Below are positions 34,925-47,190 of a DNA stretch of 64,000 bases, one piece after another. The stretch is taken from the NCBI GenBank assembly GCA_003508835.1, contig PUFA01000057.1, positions 8,754,501-8,818,500 on the forward strand. Direction: 5' to 3'. Both the position numbers and the translations under genes were made by a program. Below the pieces are notes generated by a model. That model was not told the DNA's origin. It ran no database searches and saw nothing but the letters and a program-made list of their open reading frames with translations. The number at the start of each line of letters is the position of its first letter. Positions within the stretch are counted from its first letter, which is position 1. This DNA is from Eonycteris spelaea (Eukaryota; Chordata; Mammalia; Chiroptera; Pteropodidae).

Positions 34925-35022
34925 CATACATGAGAGTTTCTTTAGGGGAGATACCTAGAAATGAAATTGCTAGATCATGGGATATGCATGTTCTAAGTTT
35001 TAATTGCTATTGTTACATTTTG
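34925..35022 (-). repeat. L1 fragment, antisense
   Basis: 'atacctagaaatgaaattgc' followed by 'tagatcatgggatatgcatg' is the antisense L1 ORF2-end block. Confidence 0.6.
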
Positions 35023-35024
35023 CT

Positions 35025-35485
35025 GTGGTGTTTTTAATACTTTTGCTCCCCCTTCATTCACATTTCGTTAGTACATTGGGCTGGACCTCTGCCTTACCAT
35101 CTCTTTAGTGCCTTCAGAGCCACCCTGTGCTTTATGATTATGAATCATCTATAAGGGGCCTAACCTGCATCTAGACTACTTTCTGCTGGAAAAGGTGGAG
35201 CTTCTGAAACCTAGAGTACCTATGTCATCTATTTCTAATTGGGGCACTCCTGAAACAGGAAATATTTACAACTGGCAATATAAGATTTACTCAAGAGAGG
35301 TTTTTAATTGAGATCTTATTCCAACTAGGCCATGGTCTGCAAATCCAAATGCCAGTGGGGTCTGTATAGCACAATAGGAAGTTATTAGGGACCTAGCTAG
35401 CCCATCCTGATGAAGACAGCAGCAGCTATTTATTGTGTAACTCAATAATTTTCACCAAACATGATCTTGGGACTGAAAGAAACTA
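35025..35485. other. Unclassified sequence
   Basis: Nothing recognised. Confidence 0.35.
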
Positions 35486-35489
35486 CAGA

Positions 35490-35625
35490 CTGTTTAGGCC
35501 AGGCTTCCCTTTACGAATAAGGATAATGAGGTTCAGAAAGGTTATTTCTCTTCTCAAAAACACAGCACTGGTGAATGACAGAGCCCAGAGCTTCTTGTAC
35601 TGTGTTCTTCCCACCACCCTGCAAT
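35490..35625 (-). repeat. MIR SINE, antisense
   Basis: 'gataatgaggttcagaaagg' and 'agcactggtgaatgacagag' follow antisense MIR. Confidence 0.7.
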
Positions 35626-35639
35626 ACCCGTGTGCGGGT

Positions 35640-36105
35640 TAATCTGTTTGTCCCAACTTTATCTACCGCAGGTCCATTTTGCTCTCTTTGTTCTGCTGCT
35701 CTGTGTTCTGGGTCACCCCATTGAGGCACCCTTGTTCCCTGGACTCAGGTTGGGTTCGACCAATGGCAGGTACCAGCAGAAGAGAGGCAGGCAGGGAAGG
35801 CAAGAGAGAGAGATGAAGGTATCTCTTCTCCATTTCCTCTCTGCTCTTGGCGATGTTTCTTAGCAGTGGTTGTTGTATCACTCCACAGCTATGGCTTCTG
35901 CCAAGTGGCCTGCCTTCCTGGAGCAGTTCTTACTGGGTTTCTGGAACACTGCTCCTTCTCTTTGCCTCTTTAAGTCTACAGTGATAATGGCGCCTCACTG
36001 CTGTGTGTCCCTGGGTGCTCCTCTGTCCCCTGTTAATCCTGCCTGCACCACTATATAAGTCCCTTCATTAATCCAGCTAAGTGAGGTAGTTTCCCATCAG
36101 GAAAC
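35640..36105 (+). repeat. Medium-reiteration repeat (shared with 17700-17890)
   Basis: Blocks resemble a known type of mammalian repeat: 'gagagagatgaaggtatctc', 'ctccacagctatggcttctg', 'gtccctgggtgctcctctgt', then 'tatataagtcccttcattaa'. The 3' part is the same as that at 17.7-17.9 kb. The family name is not certain. Confidence 0.5.
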
Positions 36106-36234
36106 TAATGTTCACTTGTGTTTGTATATCTGGATGAAAAGTTAAGTGAGGGTGAAAATTTAGTTTTATATTTCTATTTTTTTAATGGACAATGTTTCTT
36201 CTATTTGCTTTAAATGGCACAAGTAAACCTTCTT

Positions 36235-37005
36235 TGAAAATATTAAAATTTTATCCCCCAAGGCATATCCAAATTACCAGTTAATGGATAAGACATTCTC
36301 TATTTAATTAGTAACCAAAGAAATGCAAATTACAGCCACCATCAAGATGACTAGAATGAAAATTATAGGTAATGCCAAGTGTTGGTTAGATTGTTGAGCA
36401 ACTGGAATTCTAATGCATTGCTGGTGGGAGTGTAAATTGACACAACATCACTTCAGAAAACAGTTTGACAGTATCAAAAAAAGTCGGATATATACATTCT
36501 TTAGGACCCACAATTGTTCTCTGGGTATGCTCATTAGAAATGAAAACTCATGTACACCAAAGGGCATAAATAGAATGCTCATTCACAGCAGAACTATTTT
36601 TAACAGCCAAAACAAAACAACCAAATTCCCAGCAATAGCAGAATGGATTGTGGTCTATTCACATTATGGAAACGTAAATCTCTACAACAATAAAAATGAA
36701 TGAGCTACAACTACACATTGCTATGTAAATATCACAAATAGGAGACTTTGAGTGAAAGAAGCTATACTCTCAAAGTGCAAAAACAGAAAAATTAATCTCC
36801 ACTGTTAGAAATCAGGATACAGTTACCTGTGCTGAGGGCAGCATCTGAGAGGGAATTTGAGGGGCTTTTCAGAACTCGTATGTTCTGATTTTTGATCTGG
36901 TTGCTAGTTCCAAGAATGTGTTCAATTTGAGAAAGTTGGCAAACTATATACTCTTGATATGTATACTCTGTTTTTTATTTATACTTCAATAAACATACTT
37001 CAACA
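36235..37005 (+). repeat. L1 ORF2 end and 3' UTR, sense
   Basis: Starts around 'aaagaaatgcaaattacagc' and runs through 'gcattgctggtgggagtgta', 'attcacagcagaactatttt' and 'cagcaatagcagaatggatt' to the 3' end 'atttatacttcaataaacat'. 5'-truncated, with stops throughout. Confidence 0.9.
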
Positions 37006-37075
37006 AAACCTTTTCTCCTTCTAACCTCTACTCCAGCAAATGCCTGAACTGACGTAACACATTAGTTCTAATTGG

Positions 37076-37543
37076 TGATACAGTTCAGGATATGCTATCC
37101 CAATATATGGTACCTTGGCTTCTTGACTATTTTAAGCTAAAGGAGTTTGATAAAGTGGCAGAAATGGGAGGTACTCTCACCATCTCCTACCAGTTTCCCC
37201 TGAAAGAGGTCATAAAACCCTCATGCTCACCCCACAGCAGGATGAAAGAACATCCTAACCTTTGAAGACAAAAGGATGCCTAGAAGAATTGAAACAAATA
37301 GGCCTTGCTAAGTTTCCCCCAGTTTCCTACACTTACTTCATACTCCTTGACCTATCATATTCCTCCACAGCTACCTACTCTTCGACAAACCTTGAATAAA
37401 AAAACTCAGGTCTAACTGTTTCTTTGGGGTTTTATTCCTTATGAAAATAAAGTATGCTTTTCTCCTGCTCATCTGTCTTTGTATAATTTCAGACCCAGCC
37501 AGGGACCCTAAGAAGGTTGAATAAAATGTTTTCCGACCCTATA
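37076..37543 (+). mobile_element. Endogenous-retrovirus-type solo LTR, sense
   Basis: It starts TGATACAG at 37076 and ends near 'ttccgaccctata' at 37543. Between are a CATAAAA box (37211-37217), an AATAAA signal (37395-37400) and a U5 part with 'cttttctcctgctcatctgt' and 'cagacccagccagggaccct'. That U5 is typical of class I-like mammalian LTRs. No viral genes are adjacent. Confidence 0.65.
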
Positions 37544-37549
37544 GAGGCA

Positions 37550-37945
37550 TCAAATTGTTTCTCTCACAAACATCTGGATATTTCAAATCCTGTGTAAGTG
37601 TTGCTGAAAGCTAATGGCTATGCTGTAACCAGTACATTCTTGGGAATCAATCTAGTTTCAACATGTTTGCTCTATTTATAAATACTGTATGTCAATTGCC
37701 AGGAAAAAATGGAATTATTTGCACATTGGATATACCTGTATAATTTCTGTTGTATATATTTCTTCACAAAATATACAAATTGGTGTAAACCCATATATCT
37801 ATTTTTTGAAGAAGTGTTGAATTTTTGGTTTAAATGTCTAGACTATTTCTGCCACAGAGTTGCGTCATTGCTTAGACAGGAGGAAGTCTAAGAGAGGTTG
37901 TGTTGGGCTCAGAGTGAAGGATAAACAGTCAAACTGAGGTAATAA
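37550..37945. other. Unclassified sequence
   Basis: Nothing recognised. Confidence 0.35.
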
Positions 37946-37948
37946 TAG

Positions 37949-38325
37949 TGTCATGGTTAGGTTCCCAATGGCAGGGGAGCGAGGGTACCAGGGCAGCCAC
38001 TGAGACATGGAATGTTGTCAAAGACGGCTCTTAGACACATTTAATCCAAGTCACAGTCATTTACATTCTGGCCATGTCCAACCTCAGAACCAGGGAAGGG
38101 AGAAAGGAAGGACAAGCCAACTTGGCTCAGAACAGAGCAGGAACTATGCAACTTCTGTAGGAAGGCTGGGAGATTATTGCAGCCACAGGCATATGCCAAC
38201 TTTCATAGGATTCTTCTTTTATAAGGATGGAGGTAGAGCCACACAACAGCTATGTCAAAGAGAGAGATCACAGCTGTGGGAGGGATTTGCAACAGTTCAT
38301 TGGGAGAACTCTTCCAACAACCACA
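37949..38325 (-). mobile_element. Solo LTR with TGT...ACA ends, antisense
   Basis: On the minus strand a 377-base unit starts TGTGGTTG (38325) and ends CATGACA (37949). A TATAAAA box (complement of about 38219-38225) lies about 170 bases before an ATTAAA-type signal (complement of about 38040-38045). Flanks carry TAAT-like motifs on both sides, one base out of register with a perfect target duplication. It is non-coding, and the family is not identified. Confidence 0.6.
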
Positions 38326-38329
38326 TTAA

Positions 38330-39585
38330 TTAGAGCATTAATTAGTGATGGAGCCTCATTATATCTCCATCCTCCCTCTTCCTGAATATTGGTGTAGCTT
38401 TCCCACATTCCCATTTGCAAAAGGACAAAGGCAAAATTAGAAAACCAGTGCAGAAGAAGGGCGATAAGAGGAATATATTAAAGAGTGTAACTAATTTTGT
38501 TTTTAGACTAAAAATTAAGAAAAATGTCTGGCTGTTAAACGCGCTCAATAATTTAAGCATTATGAGAAATATAGTGGTATGAACACAAGTGACTAATGAT
38601 TATTTTAATTTTTAATCAGTGAGGAAGGGAGAGAGGAAAGAAATAGTCATAAAAATCTATAATTGTTATATGGGAGCATCTTATTAGAATCTAAGAAAAT
38701 TAAGATTTCATAAATTCATTCTTTAAATTCATTTGAGACACTGGCAACTTGTTTAGTAGATCAAGTATCCTTTGGTGGTGTGACTATTCAATAGCTATCA
38801 TCGTAGTGCTATAAGTAATCTTTTAGGACAGCAAGTTTTAAAAATTTTTTATAGAAGGAAAAATTAATATCTTAATGATTCTATATAAATTGCTTCACCA
38901 AAAATATACATTGAATTATTTGGAAGTAAATGGCAGCCTTTGCATAAACATATGAACATAAGTATTTTAAACCTTTAATTGAATATTAACTCAGACTTCT
39001 TCATAAATCCTAGTTTTTACCCCGTTTTCTAGCTAAAATTCAAAACTTTAATTTCTTCCCTTGACATTTGTTAGTAAGGATTGTTCATGCATTAAGTTTT
39101 TGGAGAAGTGGCTAAGGTTGTTAGAAGATATTAAAATCACGTGGCAAGAAAGACGACCTCCGAAATTCCTCTTTGACTAAATTTCTGAAGAAAAAGAAAG
39201 GAGGAAAGATAATATCATGTATCTTTGTCAATTTAATTTTCTGACTACTAGTGATTACTGCCAGGAAATTGTTATATTATTCTCAGGAACCTTGAAAGGG
39301 AGAGTAACTCAAACATTGGCCTCTCATGTGGGGCACAGGAGCCTTTGAAATAAGACGAGTTAGCTTCCAGACACAGGAAACAGAGCAGACCAACTCAGCT
39401 GCCCAGAATCTGGCATTCAAACTCTCTGACATTGTCAATTTTCAGAAGCCAGACCTTTTCTGTAGCAAAGAAGAACTCAGGAAGCTAAGAGTTAATAACA
39501 ATTTTGAAAATAAAATGTACTCATGGTGCTAGCTGGTATTATTTTAGTACTCCTCCTGCTATTTTTCTTGCCTGTTTTCTTAAAA
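38330..39585. other. AT-rich unclassified sequence
   Basis: About 1.25 kb with no gene or named repeat. Confidence 0.4.
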
Positions 39586-39589
39586 TGTG

Positions 39590-39760
39590 TATTATTAATA
39601 ATTGTGGCATGTATTCAATTCTGTATTTGTTTTATTTTCCCCAAAAACATTTCTTACACAGCTCAATAGTCATTATTGCCATTATTTTAAATGGCTGTGT
39701 AAAACTCCATTGAGTGGATTACCAGAATTTATCACACAGATGCTCCATTTAGGGCATAGT
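39590..39760 (-). repeat. Probable L1 fragment, antisense
   Basis: 'taaatggctgtgtaaaactc' followed by 'cattgagtggattaccagaa' resembles the antisense L1 block 'tggctgcatagtattccatt'. It is very diverged. Confidence 0.4.
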
Positions 39761-40087
39761 TTTCGATCTGCCCTTGTCTCCACCAGAGAACTTTAGTATA
39801 ATTGGGAAGAAGGAAATAAATTCCAAGAAAAGTTCTCATTGGAATCAGCTGGATCTATCCCTTCCCACTAAGGGCTGGTAAGTAGTGGGTGGGATGAGTA
39901 GAAAATGATTCACAGAGTATCTCCGTAAACTTTATATCACCCTCTTGAAGGGCTTTGGTGATAATGAAATAAATGATGCATGCCCAGCCAGAGCAGCTCA
40001 TCAAATGACAATTTCCATCTTCTTGCTAATTAATAAGAACATTTGATATGCAAATCAGCCTACTTTATTTATTTAATAGGCTCCATT

Positions 40088-41104
40088 TTCTAGAGTAGTT
40101 ATAAGTTCACAGAAAAATTAAGCAGAAGGTCCAGAGATTTCCCATATATTCCCAATCTCTACACATGCATAAACTTCCCCATTATCAGAATCCCCCACCA
40201 GGGTGGTAGATTTGTTATAATTGATGAACCTACATGGGCACATCATTATCACCTGGAGTCCATAGTTTACATTGGGATCACTCTTGGCATTGTACATTCT
40301 GTAAGTCTGGATAAATGTATAAGGATGTGTATCCATCATTATAGTATCACACAGAGTAGTTTCGCTGCTCTAAAAACTCTTTGTGCTTCATCTATTCATC
40401 CGTCCCTCCCCCTCACCCTTGACAAACACCATCCTTTTACTGTCTCCATACTTTTGTCTTTCTCAGAATGTTATATAGTTACAATCAAACAGTATGTAGT
40501 CTTTTCAGATTGGCTTCTTTCACCTAGTAACATGCATTTACTTCCTCCATGTATTTTCATGGCTCAATTGCTCATTTTTTTTAACGTTGAATAATATTTC
40601 ATTGTCTGGATGTACCACAGTTTATTTGCCCATTCAGTTTATTTAACCATTCAAAATGAAGGACATCTTGATTGCTTCCAGGTTTTAGCAACTATGAATA
40701 AAGTCGCTATAAACATCCATGTGTAGGTTTTTGTGTGGACCTGTTTTCAACAATTTTGGGTAAATACCAAGGAATGTGATTGCTTGATCATATGGTAAGA
40801 GTATGCTTAGTTTTATAAAAAACTACCAAACTGTCCTCTGAAGTATCTGTACCCACCAGCAATAAATTAGTTTTTGCATTATCACTAGCAATGAACGAGT
40901 TTTTGTGGTTCCACATACTAGCATTTGGCATTATCAGTGTTCTGAATTTTGTCATTTTAATAGGTGTGAAATAGCATCTCATTTTTTTTGAAATTTGCAT
41001 TTCTTTGATGACGTATCATGTGGAGCATCTTTGCATATGCTTATTTGCTATCTATATATCTTCTTTTGTGAGGTGTCTGTTTAGGTCTTGTCTCATTTTT
41101 AAAT
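40088..41104 (-). repeat. L1 ORF2/3' UTR, antisense, about 1 kb
   Basis: Continuous antisense L1: 'cccccaccagggtggtagat', 'atcacctggagtccatagtt', 'atttcattgtctggatgtac', 'ggcattatcagtgttctgaa', 'aataggtgtgaaatagcatc', ending in 'ggtgtctgtttaggtcttgt'. The ORF2 frame is broken many times. Confidence 0.93.
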
Positions 41105-41369
41105 CAGTTTCAGCCTGCCTTTTAAAGTTAGTATCTCACCCTCTTTGGCCATGTATGTGGACTAGAATCACCAAATGCCAAGAAGCTTTTGTGGAATGTA
41201 TTCCTATCTGAAGGAACTCTTGACTCTCTCTGAATTGCTCCTCTGGCCAGCTGTCACAAGTTCCCTTTTCTTGAGATGAGCTATCCTTAAGATGAGCACA
41301 TGCAGATCTATTCACACAAAGGAGGGAGATTAAGTTATTTCTGCCTTTGCCCTACCCTTCTCCCAGTCC

Positions 41370-41882
41370 CCATCCTCAGGCTGTTCTCACCTCAGTCGCC
41401 CAAGTGATGATGCTGAAAAGGAATTCATATTGCACTCCTTTGCCAAAACCTCACAGTGGCCTATCCCTGGCCACTCCAGCCTCTAACTGCAGCTCTAACA
41501 GATCAGACACACTACCACTTCAGGTCTTTTGTGCATGCGGTTTCCTCTTCTTGAAAGGCTCTTTTCCCCAGAGGTGCGCATGGCTCCCTTTAGCCAGACT
41601 CGGTTCAAGTGTTACCTGCCCAGTCAACTCCACTTAAGGCAGCGGCTTCCAACCTTACTCCACTTAACTCTTTGCCTTGCTTGGTCCTTTTCCATCACAT
41701 TTACTATCATCTGACATCCTCTGTATTTTGCATATTTTTATTACCTATTTTACTAACACAACTACATGATGAGCTTCAACAAGGTAGGGGTCTTTGTGGG
41801 TGTAGATCACTGTTGTTCTCCCAGTATCAAGAATAGAACTCAACTACTATAAGACTTTCAAGAAATATTTGTTAAATGAATG
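41370..41882 (+). repeat. L2 LINE 3' region
   Basis: A long, well-ordered copy: 'gtgatgatgctgaaaaggaa', 'aaacctcacagtggcctatc', 'cttcaggtcttttgtgcatg', 'cggttcaagtgttacctgcc', ending 'gaaatatttgttaaatgaat'. Confidence 0.9.
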
Positions 41883-41884
41883 AA

Positions 41885-42475
41885 CATTTTAAACAAGTAA
41901 TTTTGTCACCCTTTCAAGACCATCATTGCGTCATATCTTACTTAGAAACACATTAAATTTATTCTCAAAATCCACACCATCAAATCACCTTTTAAGTGAG
42001 ACCCCAATAGAAGATGCTCTGATCATTTCAAAAATGGAACTTCGTAGGCTATGACACAAAATACAACCACAGTACGCAACAGCCTATTCTATAAGAAATA
42101 TAATTTTTTAAAGCTCCCAAATTTTGCTCTTATTTGCTTAGGACAGCTATATATGTCTGCAATGAGTCATCTCAAGCAATGAGGTTTTTTTTTTTTTTCT
42201 GAAAGGCATTCATATGAAATACACATCACTACTTTTTTTTTATCTAGAAGAATTGAACCTAGTTTACCAGAAGTTCGGAGGCAATTCCATGGTTGCCGCC
42301 CAGAGGTGTCCATCCCCAGCTCTGCTTTCCCAACATAGTATAGCCCCGCAATGAGAAGATTTACCAGGTCAGCTTGGTCTGGGAAATAATAACAAAGTGT
42401 TGGAATCAAATTCAAGTCAAGCTGAGACAGTAACATTTGAAATGCTAACAACAAAGGTTTATTAAAAGAAAGTTA
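41885..42475. other. Unclassified sequence
   Basis: No named repeat. A 95-codon minus-strand frame (42167-42454) has no domain I recognise. Two T runs (42184-42199 and 42233-42241) flank its end. Confidence 0.4.
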
Positions 42476-42479
42476 CAAA

Positions 42480-42870
42480 TCTGGGCAGTGACTTGTGGCC
42501 TACACTGGGTGCCTGCCCACCTTCTTCTCATCCCATTGGCGCTCACTGCATTTCCACTGAGTATTTCCTTGCAACAGGCCAGAAGCTTTAGAGGAATTAA
42601 GATCCCTCTGCAGCATCCCTCAAATAATGGTTATGATAAGTGGTGTATAACTAGGCCAACCCCTTTACCTTTGGGCTGTGTAACTTAACCACACTAGGGC
42701 TAAGTTCCAGCTGCCCACTGTAGAAGCTGGTTTATAAACATGGCTTTGATTGGCAGTCCTCCCATCCTGTATCACTTCCCTGATCCCTTACTCCAACTTT
42801 TCATGTGAGCTCTTTGCTCTTCAATGCTTATTCTAGGATTCTGTCTGAAGGAATCCAGACTGAGATGATA
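42480..42870 (+). repeat. LTR-like repeat, probable member of the recurrent family
   Basis: 'gtatcacttccctgatccct' and the end 'ctaggattctgtctgaagga' resemble the terminal part of the family present near 44.2 and 62.97 kb. Confidence 0.35.
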
Positions 42871-42956
42871 TCCATTCAAAAGGGCATCTACATGTCCCAA
42901 GCTTCTAAGTGTCAAGGGACACTTTCAAGTAAAATTTTTTCTTATCACTTTACATT

Positions 42957-43018
42957 TCTCTCTCTCTCTCTCTGTCTCTCTCTGTCTCTCTCTGTCTCTC
43001 TCTGTCTCTCTCTCTCCC
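42957..43018 (+). repeat. (TC)n / (TCTG)n microsatellite
   Basis: TC dinucleotides broken at regular intervals by TG, so the pattern has a 10-base period. Confidence 0.96.
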
Positions 43019-43019
43019 C

Positions 43020-43795
43020 TCCCTTATTCCTTCTTTTCTCCTGCTTTTTAACCCCCCACATTCCTCTCTTCCCTTTCTTTCCTGTCTCTTTTCTTTCATG
43101 TTCTGAAATGTCAGTTCACCTAGATGGTTGCAAATCCTGAACTGCTGCTAAAACCAACTGGTTATTTTTACAGCACTGCATCTCAGGCCAGTGAGAGACC
43201 TTAGAGGGACTGGGACATTATTAGATAAGGTAAATGTGATTGCCTCACCTGTGGAATCCTCAGATCACTGACAACCATGTTAGGGCCACTTCCAGAAACT
43301 TGGCACAGCTGCCCTCTAGACAAACAGACAGTCTGGGAAAGGCAGAATGTATGGCAGCTTAGGAAGAAAGTCATAAACCATAGTCAAGAGTGCTCCTATG
43401 CAGTGACCACCAGCCAATGAGTACTGTCAATGATCCCAAGCAACCTTGCACTATGGGGTTCAGTTTGCATCATCCTGTCTGAGAAGCTTCAATTGCCAAA
43501 CCAGAAAGTTTTGTGGAAGTTTGACAATGTAAAGGGAGGTTATGAGCCAACTGCTACAATGAAGTCTGTATTAACAAACAAGACTTAAGTAATTTCAGCC
43601 TAGAGCAAAATATTTCCTATCCCCATTGCATGTCACTTCACTGCACTGCACTGCAGTGGTCATGTTTTTAAAGCACACTGTGGTAATTTGTGTTTTCTGA
43701 GATTCAGAGTTGGGGAGAATGGAAATATTTGGAAAGAAATTATTGGGGGCGACAGTGCTTGTCAAAAGTATAGATTTGATCTTTCATATGTTGAT
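43020..43795. other. Unclassified sequence
   Basis: No gene or named repeat. A short CACTG tandem lies near 43639-43659. Confidence 0.4.
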
Positions 43796-43799
43796 TTCA

Positions 43800-44215
43800 T
43801 AAACTGTATGTTTCTAAAGACATAGATTCCCTGGAGCACACATTGTTGGTGTCTCCCCACCCCAACAGCCCCCATTTCTGGGCATGCCACCCAAAAGTGT
43901 CCAGCTGTGAGCCCTCAAGGACCTCCTGAGGCCTCTGTGGTACCACTGTCTTTGGGGTAGCCCTCCATCCAGAGCTGATGAGACTGATTAATAAATACTC
44001 TGTCAGCCTTGCCCACAGGTTAAAGTAACTCTGAGGTGTGCTCTATGAGGTTTCCCGAAGTTTTCCAGGTGCCCTTCGGTAACCTGCTTTTATTGACATG
44101 TTTTCCTTCCTCACTCATATACCAATGTTTTCTAAAGTCACCTTGAAAATAAATACTTGCACCCTTATCCTTAGTTTAGGGTTTCTTCTGGGGTAACTGA
44201 GAGACTAAGACTGTC
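43800..44215 (+). repeat. LTR-like recurrent family, sense
   Basis: It ends in 'aaataaatacttgcaccctt' and 'gtttagggtttcttctgggg', the terminal order of this family, preceded by 'gatgagactgattaataaat' near 43980. Confidence 0.5.
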
Positions 44216-44219
44216 ACAA

Positions 44220-44865
44220 AACCCAGAAGTCTGTTTAACATCAAAAATATGCAAAAAAAACTAAAAGACGAATGAATTAAAGAGTATTTTAGCTGATACT
44301 CTGCTCTGAGCTTAGATATATCCTTTCAGCACCAGGCAAATATGCAAGGCAGCAGGAAAATTTGTTTTGCAGGTGTACTTGCCTTCTTTTTAATATGCCA
44401 GGCATCCAGTGTCCTCATATCACCATTTGGCAACTCTCAGGTTGTACTGAATGCCTTACCAGGTACCCTCCCCACTTCCTGGAACCCTGTCTCTAGTTCC
44501 CAAATCATACTCTGGGTCTTCTCAACACACTCTCTGACTTGATCAACATTTACCATCCTATGTCTATGAATCCTGTAGACAGGATGTAACATGGGAATCT
44601 CCTCACACATTCACCCCTCCTGCCACTCGAGACATGGGAGGTCCAGCCACAGCTGCCGTTCCCTTGTGTCCCAACACCACAGATTGTTTCAGTCCCTCCC
44701 TGGGCAAGACAGTCTTCCCCAGACCCTCAGTGTACCCAGCAAGGCAGGGGCCATAGCAGGTCAAGCGCCCAGGTCCAGTCTGATCTGGCTCCTCCTGACA
44801 CTACTAGACTCCAAAGAAGTTCACGCCATGTATAGTAGGTTAAATATCGACCTATCTATTCATCT
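44220..44865. other. Unclassified sequence
   Basis: No named repeat. A 110-codon plus-strand frame at 44591-44923 overlaps the next repeat and shows no domain. Confidence 0.35.
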
Positions 44866-44869
44866 AGCA

Positions 44870-45270
44870 AGAGCTAGTATTTCCCCTCTCTTTGATTCTG
44901 AGCTGGCTTGTGACTTGCTTTGACCGCAGAATGTAGCAGATGGAATGCGTGCAAGTTCCAAGTGTAGGTCTCAAGAGTCTTGCCTATTTTCATTATCACT
45001 CTCTCGAAATCTGCCTTGGAGCCCACCATGCTGGGAAGAAGCTTGGGAAAAAGACACCAGAGAGGGAACCCCAGTTATATCAGCTGTGCTAGCTTAGCTC
45101 TGCTTTGACCACCTTGCTGGCTGACTGTGGCCACATGAATAATCCTAGGTGAGACCAAGCAGAAGAACTGCCCATTAGCCTATCATTGTGAGAAATGTCA
45201 AGGTTGCTACTGTTTTAAGCTACAAATTTTGTGGTAGTTTGTTATGAAGCAATGGATAATTGAAACACCA
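44870..45270 (+). repeat. MaLR-type LTR, sense
   Basis: 'gagctggcttgtgacttgct', 'ggctgactgtggccacatga' and the 3' signature 'gtggtagtttgttatgaagc' with 'aatggataattgaaac'. Confidence 0.75.
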
Positions 45271-45439
45271 TTGGACATAGGAGTTTTTTTTTTTCTCAAT
45301 AGCTACACAGAAGGACAAGGTAAACCACCAAAATGTGCAGGGAATTAACATCTTGCAAGGGAAACATAGATCAGTGATAAATGGGAAATGGAGAGAATTA
45401 GCAGTAAATTCTTTTCTTTTCCTCCCCTTGACAGGGGAG

Positions 45440-45675
45440 TGTCAAGTGCACCTCCTGAGAAATCACTGGCAAGACTAAGTGACCAGCTGTGTTTTCTTAA
45501 GAAGCTATGGTTAACTCAGTAATGTATCACACTCTCATGTTTGCTTTCCCAACCTCTCTGCCTCACCCCCTTTTCTGCCCTTACTTTTGCTGTCCTGTGA
45601 TTGCACATCCAACAAAGCCTTGGCAATGAAGCTTTGCCTCAGGTCTGCTTCCTAGAGAGCCAGGTGAAGACTTCC
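45440..45675 (+). repeat. LTR-like recurrent family, sense
   Basis: The end 'aaagccttggcaatgaagct' followed by 'ttgcctcaggtctgcttcct' matches the terminal order of the copies at 44.2 and 62.97 kb. Confidence 0.4.
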
Positions 45676-45679
45676 TGCT

Positions 45680-45975
45680 ATCTTTTTCCCAAGGTGTGAG
45701 TAACTACAGAGCACGCTTCAGGACACCCTTTTACAGAGGCGATTTCAAACAAAGACAGTGCCATTACCCCTCTCCCCCAAATTATTTTAACCACAGTATA
45801 AAATTCTAGTCATTAAAGACGGATGTATTCTTTTATCAATTTGTATCACTATAAGAGGCTCTTGTCTCTGATCATGAGACAAACAAACTTAGTCATGTCA
45901 TTCTTTGTAAGTGTAATTGAGCTAAAATAGCAGAAGGAATTTAGGTACAAAATAATGAAATAGTCCAAATTTGTT
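45680..45975. other. Unclassified sequence
   Basis: Nothing recognised. Confidence 0.35.
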
Positions 45976-45978
45976 TAA

Positions 45979-46022
45979 AACACACACACACACACACAAA
46001 ACACACACACACACACACACAC
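45979..46022 (+). repeat. (CA)n microsatellite
   Basis: Two CA runs of about 9-11 units separated by AAA. Confidence 0.97.
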
Positions 46023-46049
46023 TCTACTACCCTTAACAAAGAAATTAGT

Positions 46050-46525
46050 TTTTATTTGTTTTCTGGAGCTGCTTCAATAATGTACTACAAGCTGAGTGGC
46101 TTAGAGCAACTGAAATATGTTGTCTCACAACTTCCAGGGGCTAGAAGTCTAAAATAAAGGTGTTGCTAGGGCCATGCTTCCTTTGAAACCTGTAGGGAAG
46201 GATCCTTCTTATTTCTCCCAGAGTCTGGAGGTTTACTGGCAATGTTTGGTTTTCTTTATGCCACTCTCTCTGTCTTCACATGGTGTTCTGTGTCTCTTTA
46301 CACTACGTTTCCTCTGTGCATGTCTGTTCTTGTGCTCAAATTTCTTATTTTCTTTTTGGTAAGGACATCAGTCAGATTGGATCAGGGCCTAACCTAATGA
46401 CCTCATCATAACTTGATTAGCTTCGTGCAGTCCCTATTTCCAAATAAGGGCACATGCAGAGGTGCTATAAGGTTAGGACTTCAGCATGTCTTTTTTGGGG
46501 GGACACAATTCAGCCAATAACAAAG
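46050..46525 (-). repeat. MaLR-type (MLT1-like) LTR, antisense
   Basis: Antisense order: 'actacaagctgagtggctta', 'ggaaggatccttcttatttc', 'gacatcagtcagattggatc', 'cctaacctaatgacctcatc', 'gtccctatttccaaataagg'. Confidence 0.85.
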
Positions 46526-46529
46526 CTCA

Positions 46530-47188
46530 CAAAACATTTGGAAATAGGACCCTATCTTACAGAACCTTAATAAAAACTGGATTATAATTGCTTTTGATTT
46601 CCTTTATAAATTATGTCTATTTAAGCTGTGAGGCACAATTGCACTATCTTTCAACAAATTTCAGTTTAATTTAATAATGGTTTTTTATGCATTAGATATA
46701 TTATTTATTTAAAAAATTTTGTCTGTTAATGGAAGGTGTATTTAGTTAATTGAGAGTGTGTAAACATGGTGTGATAGAGGATAACAGAAATAACACTAAA
46801 TAAAATGTATAAATTTGTATTTCCCAAAGTGAGAATTGACATGAACAATTGGCTAAGATTATAATTTTTATATCTAAGAAGTTCGATCAGCAACAGATAA
46901 AGAACAACATCTCAGAAGATCTTACTTAACAGAAAAGAAATAAATTTAGTTTACATGGATTCAAATTGAGACACTATAGCTGCAGTTTACTTAGTTTTTA
47001 AGCTATAAAAGACCTTTAACAGAAAATATCTTTCTACCAAAGTTAAAGTGCTTTGATTAAATAGAGCTGGAAGGTGGAAGAATGAAAACTTTCTAGAATT
47101 AACATAGAGAATGAAAAGGAGTCTGTTACTGGAATGGTCAATAAACACAATACACGCATACAAAATGCAATGTAGAAAAAGAGATGGG
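46530..47188. other. AT-rich unclassified sequence
   Basis: No named repeat. It directly precedes the 3' end of the antisense L1. Confidence 0.4.
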
Positions 47189-47190
47189 TT

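Noticed and set aside
42167..42454. 95-codon minus-strand frame
   Set aside because: Ends in poly-Lys from a T run and reads like repeat-derived sequence beside an LTR-like unit.
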